From Nematostella vectensis (lineage: Eukaryota > Cnidaria > Anthozoa > Actiniaria > Edwardsiidae): a DNA stretch of 64,000 bases. Of the stretch, positions 25,401 to 36,750 are shown one piece after another (the first letter of the stretch is position 1; each line of letters opens with the position of its first letter). The position numbers were made by a program, and so were the translations under genes. The DNA lies in the NCBI RefSeq assembly GCF_932526225.1, contig NC_064039.1, positions 7,143,001 through 7,207,000 on the forward strand, in the 5' to 3' direction. The notes under the pieces are model-generated. The model saw only the letters and a program-made list of their open reading frames with translations, ran no database searches and was not told the DNA's origin.

Positions 25401-28248
25401 TTCTTACTAAGCACCGTGCTTATGGCCTGTGTTCTTACTTAGCACCGTGCTTATGGCCTGTGTTCTGGAGATGGGTCTACCTGCACTGTGATCGGACGTA
25501 TAGACCAGATCAACAAATTCTATACATATAGATACCAGTGATTTACATTTATCTATAATTCGCGTTTATTCGTCATTTTGTAAAGATGTCGCTGATGACC
25601 TTGTAATTCAGGCTTAGCCTGCGACAAGGTCTAATAAACATTGATTTATGAAGCAAAATAAAGGGAAATGGATTTGGTTCGATTTATCAGAAGTTAATTG
25701 TAGTTGAATTTGCAGACTAAACACGAAACCTAACACGAACCTATCTGGATGAACACATTTTTCCGAAATATAACATAGCTTACTTAATTAAAATGATAAA
25801 TATACCTAAATATAGTCTCTAAAAGCACTCTTTAGAGTGCACAAATAAAAGCGTCATCCATCACAGTCGAAGTGGTAAAAACGAACATCAATATTTTTAC
25901 TGCTTCCTTTTATCCTTTATATTATATTAAGAATCCGGTGCAACTTGTACAAAAGTAGCCCCATGTATAATCCCAGAACCATTAGCGCATTTAGTTTTTT
26001 TTTAAGGGATTATGATGGTTTTAGGAGGGTCATTTTTGTACAAATCCGTTTACAGGGAGATCTTATTACTGCAACATAATCTTCACTGATAGACCCGTAG
26101 TCGGCCACAACAAGCACATAAAGCAGCAGGTTTTGTAACCAAATTCAATCGAAAATGTCGCAATTATCAGCCCTAAATCAGCAGTTTGAATAAATCACGG
26201 GAATTAGGATACTTTGTCAGCGATTTCTTAATAAAATAAACAAATGAATCCCCAATTTGTGGTGAATATTGAACTTAGCGAATAAAATATTTCTCACCTT
26301 TAACAGAAATGTCGTATTTAGGTTATATTCTATTTTATATAACAAAATAAGGTTCGGAGAGGGCTCGAGCTTGTCACGAACACTAAAGAGGCTATGGTTA
26401 CACAGTACCGTTCAAATGTTTCAATGAATGAAAACAACGATCGCTAAAGTTTTTAGACAAGAGAAATAGAAATATTACAAGAGGTAAATAAAACATGATT
26501 TCGGTAACTCGGAAGGCAGGAGACATTTCGGATAAAGGTTAGAAATATTTTATTCGCTTATTTCAATATTCACCACAAATCGGAGATTTATTTTTGTTTA
26601 TTTTATTAAGAAATCGCTGACTAATTTCCGTGAATAAATACCTTCTCAGGCTTGGCCTTCTATACTAGGTAGGGCCGTATCAGGGCTTCAGGAGGCAGGC
26701 AAAATCATGTCATACAACATAGATTATACAAACTTATATTTTATCAATTTTATAGCACCCGTTTCATAAAATTGTAAAATAGGCGAAAATTGACCCCCCC
26801 CCTCCCTTACCGGCCTTAAAGGGCGCTACGGCATTGGCTTTTTATCGTCATTTTCTTGTGGCGAAATAAATGAATAAATGATGCCATTTTTATGAAAATT
26901 TCTAGGTTTATTCATCATGGTGTTGCTGTCTTTTTTTTTCTAGGCCCACTCGGACCATTTCGACTTGGTGTCGCGTAGGATGGGTTTTATTCCACTACCT
27001 CTCGGTGCACTGGTAAGGCATAATGGGGGTCCTGTGGATTTTGAGCACGAAAACGAGGCTTAGCCAGGTCGGCGTTTGTCTTTAACTGTTTTTTTTTTTA
27101 ATTTACGAATTTACCTCAGCGGTTTGCAGTGTACTAATCGTAATAAGCTTTTCTTTCGCTAACGCTGGAAATGCTTACTCCTTTTTTTGCAGCCTGCAGC
27201 CTTGCCTTTTTTCAAATATTATACTTTATTTACAGTTCCTTTGTGACACCTTTTAGTGTAAATGGAACAAAGAAAACATCAAGTACAGCAAAACCGGCGG
27301 TGAAACTTTACCAAGGGTTGACTACTACTTTGAAAATGCGTTTATTTTGGCTTGTTTCCATTCTTCAGATAATCCGCGTCGTCAAACACTCTATCCACAT
27401 CCACGGAGTCGGAGGAGTCGCACTAGCCATGTCAACATACTTCTTGTAAGCATTTATGTCTAGGGGTGCCTTCTAGGGGTACCTGCACGCAGTAAAATCC
27501 CCACAAAGAGATGATATCTTGGGAGGGGGAGGGAGCCATATATAACACATATGGCGAGAGATGAATTCGTGGATGTTATTTCCATACACTTATTATGAGA
27601 TTTTAGTTCGAACGATATGAGGGGCGCCTATGTTATATGCCTTTTTCAATTAGGGTTGCACTCAAGAGTTCGTTAATCGTAACCTGCATTGGATCATGGG
27701 TAGCAAAAACCATAACAAACAAGAATGAAACAGATTGCTAAACCTGGATTTAGCTTTGCTTTATTTAAGCTTATTTGTTTGTTTATTTGATACCCATGTA
27801 GCACTGTAGGTTAGGACACATGCATTCTCCGAGTGTAATCTTTTAAAATAGGTGTATACCCTACTTGGAGACCAAACTTCCAATTACAGTGTTGTATTTT
27901 TCTAAAGTCTGTTTTGATTTATTTAATGGTAAATCTCGTTTTTGCCTTTTCAGTCTTCTTTCTCTCAAGATCCTGAACAGTATCGTCTTACTGGGAAAGG
28001 CGGCCACTTACGCGACAGAGTTCCCCGCAGAAGACCCCCCTAAGTCCGGACCAGTTCCACCGATCCCAAACCCTAGAAGTACCCAGGCCCCGCAATCCAG
28101 CGTAGCTTCTTCCCAACATGCACCAGGGTCCCAGCCAGACCAACAAGGCGGCGGCAAAAGCCAAAATGGCGGCAACGGGAACCGAACAAAAACACTGGCT
28201 GAGATCGACCGGTACACCCTGTGTAGCAAGGAAATCGTAATATTTTAA
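16546..28248 (+). CDS. TAPT1: Transmembrane anterior posterior transformation protein 1 homologue, 14 coding exons, complete
   Basis: TAPT1 is a polytopic membrane protein implicated in ciliogenesis and axial patterning. Coding exons: 16546-17191, 17434-17564, 17697-17815, 17948-17991, 18283-18398, 18651-18786, 19081-19178, 23113-23182, 23470-23550, 23778-23887, 24150-24209, 26944-27012, 27369-27445, 27954-28248; 2052 bases, 683 aa plus stop. Every junction keeps phase. Exon 1 encodes an acidic, low-complexity cytosolic N-terminus longer than in human TAPT1 (567 aa). The conserved Pox_TAPT1/DUF747 region starts about residue 217 and shows VRGQSVIKLYVIYNMLE, ADRLFSSFGQDILDA, NSHNKALL, EKNNLFQM, KHAFITKFNDI, RRMGFIPLPL and LKILNSIVLLGK, with several hydrophobic helices. 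It ends with the family-typical AEIDRYTLC tail. Intron 1 has a weaker GTTAGT donor; intron 6 is U12-type; intron 7 (3.9 kb) holds a transposon nest; intron 11 (2.7 kb) holds a minisatellite and a long inverted repeat. Confidence 0.95.
18787..19080 (+). other. U12-type (minor spliceosome) intron, TAPT1 intron 6
   Basis: The donor is GTATCCTTT, a perfect GT-AG-class U12 5' splice site. A branch-site match TCCTTGAC (19059-19066) lies 15 bases before the acceptor CAG, in the narrow distance range of U12 introns, and there is no strong polypyrimidine tract. Phase 1 on both sides (T joined to TT gives Phe). Retention would add a short tail with a run of Gln and stop at about 18816-18818. Confidence 0.85.
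19365..22895. mobile_element. Terminal-inverted-repeat element interrupted by a LINE (TAPT1 intron 7)
   Basis: Positions 19365-19383 (GGAACCTGGATTTTACAAT) are the exact reverse complement of 22877-22895. The sub-terminal GATTTTACGAT motifs resemble pogo/Tigger-type ends, but I could not read a transposase. A 2.3 kb LINE fragment lies inside (about 19845-22204). A partial tandem duplication (about 22270-22400 and 22430-22570) around the AATAAATAAA tract lies in the right half. The simplest reading is an old DNA element invaded by a LINE. Confidence 0.6.
19845..22204 (+). pseudogene. Degenerate CR1/L2-group LINE with internal deletion
   Basis: Endonuclease remnants: LLNARSLN near 20025, YRPPDG near 20350, LLGDFYYPNITW near 20450, LDLVITN near 20610. 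The frame then jumps straight to mid reverse transcriptase (QHGFLQGRSTVTQLLAF near 20660, FLDLAKAFDSVSH near 20760), so the EN-RT linker and RT N-terminus are deleted. A frameshift lies near 20940. The catalytic FADD is changed to FADY (near 21015). An in-frame TAG sits near 21113, with further stops after 21469. The C-terminal part continues to 21917 and the 3' tail is TAAATAAATAAATA at about 22191-22204. Just upstream of the endonuclease a GDLVFKLNPGHP segment (near 19940) resembles the GDxxxNPGP motif found before endonuclease domains of some LINEs. It is clearly dead. Confidence 0.85.
24722..25465. repeat. 31-bp minisatellite, about 24 copies (TAPT1 intron 11)
   Basis: Unit TTACTAAGCACCGTGCTTAT plus GGCCTGTGTTC. 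Each unit contains the 13-base palindrome AAGCAC-C-GTGCTT. Variants are single substitutions (AAGAACC, TTAGCACC, GGCGTG). No spacers, no exon sequence. Confidence 0.95.
26188..26640. mobile_element. Long terminal inverted-repeat MITE-like element (TAPT1 intron 11)
   Basis: The left arm, about 26188-26311, and the right arm, about 26523-26640, are reverse complements at roughly 85 percent by eye. They share blocks such as CAGCGATTTCTTAATAAAAT and GAATAAAATATTTCT. The central 210 bases are unrelated and non-coding. Confidence 0.7.
27642..27856. mobile_element. Short inverted-repeat dispersed element (TAPT1 intron 13)
   Basis: Two imperfect arms around TACCCATGNNNCA and GAGTGNAA motifs face each other (about 27651-27722 and 27778-27850). 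Related sequence is seen again at about 33625-33890, in the GPCR intron, so this is a dispersed family. Boundaries are approximate. Confidence 0.45.
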
Positions 28249-31200
28249 GTCTAAAAATTGGACTGTGATATTCTTGAGTGTAGACGTGTGAAGTTGGTGT
28301 GTGGTGACGCCATCCACACAAGACTCAATTTTAAGAAAGTTTAATTGACGTGAAAATTTGGACAGGATTATCCCACCACTAATAGCTTACATAACAGTAA
28401 CTTGGGAACCATTTTTGATGTCACGCCAAGAATTAAAAAAAAACGTTTTATGCACAGTCCATTTACGGATCACGAATCGAGAATATCATCGGAAATATTG
28501 AGATATAATAAAATATTAATTTCTTTATCATGGGCACTAAAAGTCCTAATGCTGTCGAGTCTGTAAGTTTTTTAAATACCGTTGTAGGCCTGTGACCTTG
28601 AGTTGTTTGTAAGAGTGAGGGTTTCCTAAAAAGGTTTTTATGCCGGTAGTTTTGAGATGCCGCTAGACCCAACGTTTCGCATGATAAGTAACAAGTAATG
28701 AGCTATAGTAATGAGTACGATTATTTCTCATTATGTTAGCGGTTATTTATTACGGGCCGCTAATTGCGCCGTTGTCTGTACTCTTCCTTAAATGATGCCG
28801 CTAACGACGAGCGAAAAGTCAAAGCTTGTGTCTAGACGGGGACTAAACGCCGAAAGCGAGCCGTGTTACGTCGGTATTTCTTAATTAAAAAGCTGCAAAG
28901 TTTGTCAGTAGTTCATTATTTAAAGCAGGAGAGTAAGTATTTTAATATTTTATCAGAATATTATGGCGGTAGCTGATTCCATTAGGCGTGTACTGAAAGT
29001 TTTTTTTAAACACGTGTTCTCACAGTTGATTGCATCTACCGTTATTATAAACTCAATCAAATGTTGCTGTATTTTACTCATACATAGAAAATAGCGTAAT
29101 TTCAAAACCCTGATATCTTATCCTATAGATATATTTTTGTGGGTTAAAGGTGTAAACAAAACACGTTTATTCGACTTAAAACAAGTGACCTAAGGAATAT
29201 AATTTGATTTGATATAGAATGACAAAATTACTTGTGTGTTATAATGACGAAATAAAATTTAAAAGACGGATTCGTGTCTGATTGATTTGATAAGGTGTAG
29301 TGAACAAAAACTCAAAAGTTTACATGCGCGCTCGCGGCAGACTCGCTATTTTCGAAGTTTACTCGGGCCTTTCGGCGATCGCTTTCCCTTCGGCACTTGA
29401 ATGTTGGGGATCGCTTGTCTTTTGGCGTTTCTTCGGTGGTCGCGCGTTTCCCGGAAAACACGCCCAATCTAGCTTTGGCTCCTTGATGATGCACTGTTAC
29501 AAGTAGATATTAGAGGGGTTTTCTTATCCTAATTCCGCGAGAGCAGTTACTTTGCAACTGCTATATCCATCAGGGGCGGATTTAGGGGTAGACCGAGTGC
29601 CCCTCCCCCCTATTTTCAGATATTTGGCTTTGAAATAACGAAAAATGAACAAATGAACATCTTCGAAACAAAGTGTCGTTTGTCTATGCATATCATTCCA
29701 AGTCTAATTGAACCCTCGTAAATCGCAATTCATGAGTCTAAAGTAGCGATAAATCCCCATAAAAGAGATTTATTCTAGATTGATGAGTGCTATAGGCTAA
29801 TTTTGCTAAAACACATATTTGACCATTTCCTGTATTGTCTCATTATAACACTTTTATTAAAAAGCTTTTTATACGCTCCGGAAGGACATATTTACCAAGT
29901 GAATTCGAAATTGATATTATTATTTTAAATCGTGATGGGGTTGTTTAAAAGCCAGATTTTTAGGAAACAATTAAATCGGCGTTAGCTAGTGCAAAGGAAG
30001 GCTATTTCAAGACATTCTTTAAGTCATTTATGTTATTGTCTCATTTCTACAACCATGGATAGTTTTGTTTTTATCAATTTCATCCTAGTCACCACCATCA
30101 TAATAACCACTATTATATACACCACCATCTTATGAATGACGCTTTCATCGTCATCATCAGCGGCTCCGGTGCACCTCGGATTGAATACGCGAGCCCCGCA
30201 ATGTGCGCAGTGATTTGATCAATCTATTATAAAATTTATTATTTAAATCATATTTTTACACTTCTATGAAAAAGTAACACAGGTGACCTACGCCTCAGAA
30301 GGGGAGCGGGGCGGGTCAAACCAGGCTCTCTCCACCGCGGGTTGAAGGGGCAATTAAGATGAAGAGATGACGCTGTCTAGGCTACGTCAGAAAATATCTT
30401 GTAGAAAGTTAAGCGACATTAACAAATACTAAAAATGGTGGATGTAGTTTGGACATAGAAATTAACATGTTGTCGAGGCAAGGATTATATCAGGGCCCCC
30501 AGATGGCATATTGGATATTGATCAAGGCAAACAACTTTCATTCAAAAAACAGAAATGCCATCAGTTTTCAATAACATCAAATATAAATTGAATCCGAACC
30601 CAGGTTTAATAACTTTTGATTACTTTTGTTTAGATAACTGCGATGCTTATCGATTTTAGGACTGTTATTGCAAATTACATGTTGATCGCGTCCTCTGAAA
30701 CGCTTCTTAATAATTTCAGTCTGAAAGGCGTCGGTACTTTAGTCAAGCTGCTTAAACGCAGCAGTTCGCACATGCATGTGGCTTTTGCTTACACTCCACG
30801 ATATTAAACCCACCAGAAGCCATCATTTAGTGCTCGATTAACGACGGTGTTTGCTTTAACGTTTGCTCGAGAGCGAATGGTAAATTCTCTCTGTCTCTTC
30901 CGATCTAATCGGCACGAGTTTTGAAGAATTGGACACAAGCGCCATGTCATTCCATCGCTCGGTGTCTAAAATATGCCAAGGACCGCCCTCGCGGTGACGT
31001 AGGTGCGAGGCTCATTAGATCTGCCCCTTATTTATTTCTGTTAATATTCTCTTAAAATGTTCGCAGCGTGCAGCACGTTTACAGGCGCAAAATATGAGAA
31101 AGGAAGTCGGGTTTTTATCACTAATAACCTCTAACTGCATAGAGGCTTTGAAGTATGTGACATCTTCCTGTGTAACGTTAGTGGGTTGTTGATTCACCTG

Positions 31201-31403
31201 TCTCTCTACAAGCCATTCATCTACAATCGGGCGCTTTTCTCCCACTCAAAAGGACAACTATTGAAGTGTCATACGTAGAGACAGCTATAACAGTCAAGCT
31301 TGCATCACCTGCTACACACATCTAGGCTGTCTCGGCGTGCGTCCAGGCGAATTCGACAGGGATTTAAAATTGCTGACTTTCTTGAAGTATACCTTATAAC
31401 GCG
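28249..31403. other. Intergenic, TAPT1 3' end to class C GPCR start
   Basis: An AATAAA at 28507-28512, about 260 bases past the TAPT1 stop, is a likely polyadenylation signal. The rest is AT-rich with no recognisable exon. The last several hundred bases should contain the GPCR promoter and 5' UTR, but no clear core element stands out. Confidence 0.5.
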
Positions 31404-34400
31404 ATGTGGAATTCCGTAATGGTCGTTCTCGTTGCGTTCTTGACTTTGCACTCACTCTCTTTCGTATCGCAAGCGCAAAATAGATTCCAAATACCAGGTA
31501 ATGTGACATTTGCGGTAACTCTTCCAGTACACGTAAAAACACCGGTGGATACATGTTCATCGACGCTGTATTCTCACGGCTTAGGCCTTGGCTACGTCGA
31601 GACCATTGCATTCTCCGTGCGCAACATCAACAACGATCCAAGTATTCTACCCAACATCAGGCTAGGAATAGACATATGGGATTACTGCAATACAGCGAGA
31701 CTGGCTGTGCAAACCGCACACGAAATCATTAGCAACAACCAGTTGTATGAGCTGGTTCACGAGCACGGAGTCCAGACTGCAAGGGTGGGGAATGTGAGTT
31801 CGCCGGTATTGGCAGTTATTGGGACCATGGGATCATCTAGTTCCACCTTCGTATCAAGCCTACTTCAGGTGAGTGCTAATTATGACACGACAGAATGACC
31901 GGACAACTCATTCATATATTCGGCGAATTTTTTAAAAGCCATAAAAGCTTTTTAACTATGAAACAATTAATATCTTGATGATTTTAAGAATTAATGAGTG
32001 TATAATATTTGGTAACGAATTTAATTTTTAGTAAGGAACTTTGAGAGATTAATAAATTGGTTCTCGGACTTTGTTTTTGCTATTTAGTTGCAGTTTTTCA
32101 TTGTTTCTTCGCTGTATTTTTTTACTTATATTTTAGCGTTATGGTGTGCAAGCCGATTGTGTGTTCTAGCGCATCTAGTCCTATCGTTGCTATGTAATTA
32201 CAAAAAAATGCCTTAACTAATGCTTGAAGTAATGGCAGCTTTGAAAAAAAACGCTTTGCTTTTATTTGTAAAATACTTTATAATGCAAACAACAATTAAA
32301 ATGGAAAGGATTAAAGCGTGTGGCGCTAAGATGGACGATATAAATTGTCAAACTTGTATTGAGAACTGGTGTTTGACACATGCTGTCATTTGAAAAATAA
32401 AGGTGTTTTAGCCGCTAGGTTTTTAATGAGTAAGACTAAATAATTTATGAAGATTAATAACACACAGTGAAAATAGCGTCTCTGAGAAAAAGGAAATAAC
32501 ACACAAATTGTAAGATGTTTTTTTGACACTCGCAATCTGAATAGAATCCAGTTATATCTTTAAGATCCAAACATGCGATATCACATATTTTTTATTATTA
32601 TTTTTGGGGTGGTGGAAATATAAACATGCCAATCCTCTACTGTAAAACCTCCAGCAACACCAACCCGAATGATAACTCGAACTTCCTTTTTTTCCTAAAT
32701 GTTTTATCTTCAATTTATACCCTGTTAACACAGACATTCTAAAAAAACGAATTTAATCATGATTTGCTGCACTCATTTAAAGACTATTTCGCAACACTAA
32801 TCCAAATAACATATTTAGTTATACATTTGCCATTTTTCAAATCGATCAAACATTTCTGATCCCGATAATTGGAACTCCCGGTAACTCGACCCGAAGAGGG
32901 ACTTTTCATCTCTGAGTATACTATATGGCGGAGCTTCAAGATCCTAAATCTAGTTTTGAGTATGGCGTGAAGGGGTTTGAAGAAATGAAATTATCTGTTA
33001 TCTGGTGATCTATACTGATAAAAAAAAAAGATGAAAAAGGGAGCCATTGTTGATTCACTATATGAAGGTTTAAAAAATACTTTGAAAAATAGTCAACAAA
33101 ACGGCACTGTACAGGCTGACCATTTACAACAGGGAATGTTGGTCTTAGCGTGTCAATTGATACATATTGTGTCCTAGTACTTCCCCTAATTGCCCTTAGC
33201 CCCATCCTTTCAAAATGTTTCCACTTTTTAACTTCCTCTTAATGTGGTAAAGGTTTAGTTGAAAGATTATCTGTCTACGTTCTCGTACATTCGTTCTCTT
33301 TCTGATCTCATCTGACAGCCATAAAAGTTGGGCTATACGCAATATACCTTTAGAACAATGGGGAGTCGGTGTGGGGGGTGTCTTGGACCGGTTTCCCCGG
33401 CAAGAATGGTTTCCCAATCAGGCCTTATACACCTTTTTCAAACAAGGTTGCAGTGCAGTAAAGTGCAGTGCAGTGGAAGGGAGAATCCATGTGTCGTAGC
33501 CCGAAGTGGTTCATGGGTAACGCATAAATGCCTGACCTGAAACCATGTGAATGTTCACATACAGGCACAAGAATGTTACTGCTTTCCAGACCTGTATATG
33601 TTTTCATTTGCGTTTGTTTCGTAATTTATTAGGTACCCATGGAGCATTGCGGGTTACGAAACAAGGATTCTCCGATTGTAACTTCATTAGAAATAGGTGT
33701 ATTTTTGGTTTCTTGGCCTAACAATGGAAGGTCCCGGTTCCCGTTTTCTTGGACCTTGCTTGTAACGGGTGAATTTACGACAACATTCATTCAAACATAA
33801 GCTAATAGAAATTAATTTCAAAATTATACGCCTATTTGAAATAGGGTCACACGATAGAATCGTAGCTCGAGTGCAACCTTATATTTGAAATAGCTGTTGT
33901 GTACGGCTCATGCGTAATCAAACGTCGTGTTATCCATGAGCCGCATTCAATGCAAATGCATGCAAATAAATCGAGATTATTGTTTCATATTCATTTGTAT
34001 GTATTTGCATTGAATACGGCTCATGGATAATACGACGTTTGAACTTAGCCTAAATCTAAGGTATTTTGGAAATTTTATCATCTGGTGTGTTTGCCGCTAG
34101 GAATACCACGCTACGTTTTACTACCTCCAAGAGACCCAAGGAAATGAGTTTTAGTCGGAACCTTGTGGTTTTTATACGGCGATCCCCAGAGGATTGATGT
34201 TATCTGCTGATTACCGGCCACACAGTATTATTTTCCCACACGCTTCTGTTTCAATTCAAGTTAAAAGTGCCTCCGTCAGCCGCCATTTCGTCATCCTAGC
34301 AAAGTACAAAGTATGAGAAAGCATCCATTTCCCGCCTTTTCCATCCGCTGATTTGCGGGAGCTGCTGCGATATTTTCGATTGAATTCAGCAAATAAAGCA

Positions 34401-36750
34401 TAGGACATTACTGTGTGTGGTGGTTCTGTTGAAAATTCTTCCCCATAATTTGTCTTATATTGGCTAAAAAAACATTTTTTGTTTGGCAAAAATTAGCACA
34501 CTAGACACCATGGGGAGAGTAAAACACCCTTTCCGTGTTCCTTTTACGCTAAAACTTTATCCTCCGAGTTCAAGTTCCACTGTAGGTACACCATGAGCGC
34601 ATGCGCACTATGCAATTCCTAACTCGACACAGCCAACCTACATCTAACCTTCTGAATTACTTTCACCACAGGTAACCCACGTGCCACTTATAAGTCCGTT
34701 CGCCACAAGCGAGGAGCTGAGCTCACCCTTTTTCGGCGCATTTTTCCGCACAGTACCCCCCGACGGGGAGCAGGCCAAGGCCATGGCGAGCATCATCGAG
34801 CATTTCGGGTGGACCTACGTCGCCGTGTTGGCGCTCGACACAACGTACGGTCAATACGGGGTGCGCGCACTGCAGCGGGTCTCATTTAGACGAAAGACTT
34901 TCTGCATCGCGCTTACAGAGTTCTTCACGGAGACGGGATACAACGGGCAGTTTATGCACATTATCACGAAACTCAAACTCCTAAAAAATACTAAAGTCGT
35001 GGTGCTATGGGCAGACCATGAAAGTGCCAAGGCGTTCCTGTACGAAGCGGAGCGTCGCGAACTGTTTGGGCGCACGTTTTTGATGAGTGAAGCGATGTCG
35101 ACAGTTGATGCTGGCGTCCTGGCCAGGCACGAGGCGGTGCTGAGGGGGGCGTTGGGCGTGGTCCCGCACAAGTTCCGGGACGTCGAATTAGAGGAACACC
35201 TAAAGAACATTGCACCCTTGGTGACGACACGGGGAAGAATACCGTGGTGGGATGAGTTCTGGGAGCAGGAGTTCAACTGCACTAGCAGCGTCCATGGGAA
35301 GTCACACCTTTCGCCTTGCAGTGAGTCCCTGCGATTGTCTCATACTGGGTTGCAAAAGGTCTCTAATGGTTACACGTCGTACATCACGGACGCTGTCTAC
35401 GCCATAGCCAGGTCCTTGCACGAATTGTACAAGTGTAATTCGACATCAGGGTGTTTACACGCGTCTCGAGCCAGCCCAAAGGACGTGACAGAGAAGTTGA
35501 GAGAGATCTCTTTCCAGGGTCAAACTGGGCTGGTGAACTTCACGACTTCTGGTGACCCGGAGACTGCACGCTACGATTTCATCAACTTCCAGGAAAGAGG
35601 AGGAGATTACGCGATTGTGAAAATAGGTGAGTGGTCAGCACGCGGGGCAAGCGCCGCACCCACGATCAAGAACAACTCCATCCTCTGGAACACGGAGGGA
35701 AACACCATTCCCGTATCCGTGTGCGAGAAACAGTGTAAGGCCGGCTACAAGCAGATTAACACTACAACTTGTTGCTGGACTTGCATTGTCTGCCCAAATG
35801 GTTTCTTCAACAGTATCCCCGGCTCGTCAAACTGCACCGAGTGTTCGCCGGAGCAGACGTCCATCAAGGACAGGACCAAGTGTATTGACCGACCCCTGGT
35901 CAATATTCGATGGTCTGACACCGAGGCTGTTCTATTCCTCTTGCTGGCCATTCTAGGCCTCTTAGCGACGCTGTTTGTCGCGATCGTGTTCATCAAACAT
36001 AAGGACACGCCCGTAGTTCGGGGATCCAACCGCGAACTTAGTTATTTCCTTCTGTTCGTAATCTCCATGCTGTACATCATGACATTCGTGCAGCTCGCAT
36101 TACCGACCGATACCATCTGCTACCTCCTTCAGCCGTGGCGCTATATATCCTGCACTCTGTCCGTCTCCATTCTTTTCTTGAAAACCAACCGCATCGTGCG
36201 CGCGTTCCAGACGGTCGTCCCCGAATGGTTCAAGAAATACGTGTTGGATCGCAAGCGCCAGTTCATCGCGGTACTCGTGCTGAACTGCGTGGAAGTCTTA
36301 CTGGCGGTTTGCTGGCTGTTCTTTGATGCTCCCCACCGCAAGCGCATCATCACGACCGTGATCTTCGTCACGTGCTCTCCGTACAGGACCGTTGTAGGTG
36401 GCATACTACGAGCCGTCATGTTCGGTTATTTCATCCTCATGTCGCTCCTCTGCACCTTCTACGCCTTCAAGGCCCGCAAGCTGCCAGAGAACTTCAACGA
36501 GGCCCGGTACATCGGGTTCTCCATGTACGTGTTGTTGTTGTCCTGGGTGGCGTATTACCCGGTAGACTCGGCGCTCGAGGGATCGTACATCACGATCGTG
36601 GCGTGCGCGACTGGCCTCGTGATGGCATATGGTCTACTTGGATGCATGTTTCTACCCAAAGTCTTTGTCATTCTCAGATACCCAGAGAAGAACACGGAGG
36701 AGTTTGTGAAAGCTTCAGTGGGTCGTTTTAATTTCAGCTCAAACAATTGA
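31404..36750 (+). CDS. Class C GPCR, calcium-sensing/taste/GPRC6A-like, two exons, complete
   Basis: Exons 31404-31868 and 34672-36750; the GT-AG intron 31869-34671 is in phase 0. The product is 847 aa, usual for the family. A hydrophobic signal peptide (residues 1-24) precedes a Venus-flytrap domain (about 30-495). Next comes a nine-cysteine NCD3G domain (about 500-565: CEKQCKAGY, CCWTCIVC, NCTECSP, TKCID), then seven transmembrane helices (about 570-830). The intracellular signature RKLPENFNEARYIGFSM and NRELSYFLLF match CaSR-type receptors. The hinge loop GSSSSTF and ATSEEL fit amino-acid binding. The second-lobe SEAM motif corresponds to the CaSR SEAW rather than the mGluR SDGW, so I favour the CaSR/T1R/GPRC6A branch. 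The ligand is unknown. The C-tail is very short (about 20 aa). Exon 2 is strikingly GC-rich against its AT-rich surroundings. An AATAAA lies at 36783-36788. Confidence 0.92.
33625..33890. mobile_element. Second copy of the dispersed inverted-repeat family (GPCR intron)
   Basis: It carries TACCCATGGAGCA, GGATTCTCCGATTGTAAC and an ATTAGAAATAGGTGTA block that recur in the element near 27642-27856. A facing CCTATTTGAAATAGGGT block sits at 33830-33846. Ends are approximate. Confidence 0.4.
33919..34041. repeat. Inverted repeat with 50-bp arms (GPCR intron)
   Basis: The arm 33919-33968 (TCAAACGTCGTGTTATCCAT at its outer end) pairs with 33990-34041 with only a few mismatches, around a loop of about 21 bases. 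It is adjacent to the dispersed element and may be a separate MITE. Confidence 0.8.

Noticed and set aside
24722-25465. CRISPR-like array of 31-bp palindromic repeats.
   Set aside because: The units are directly contiguous with no spacers, and the locus is a eukaryotic intron.
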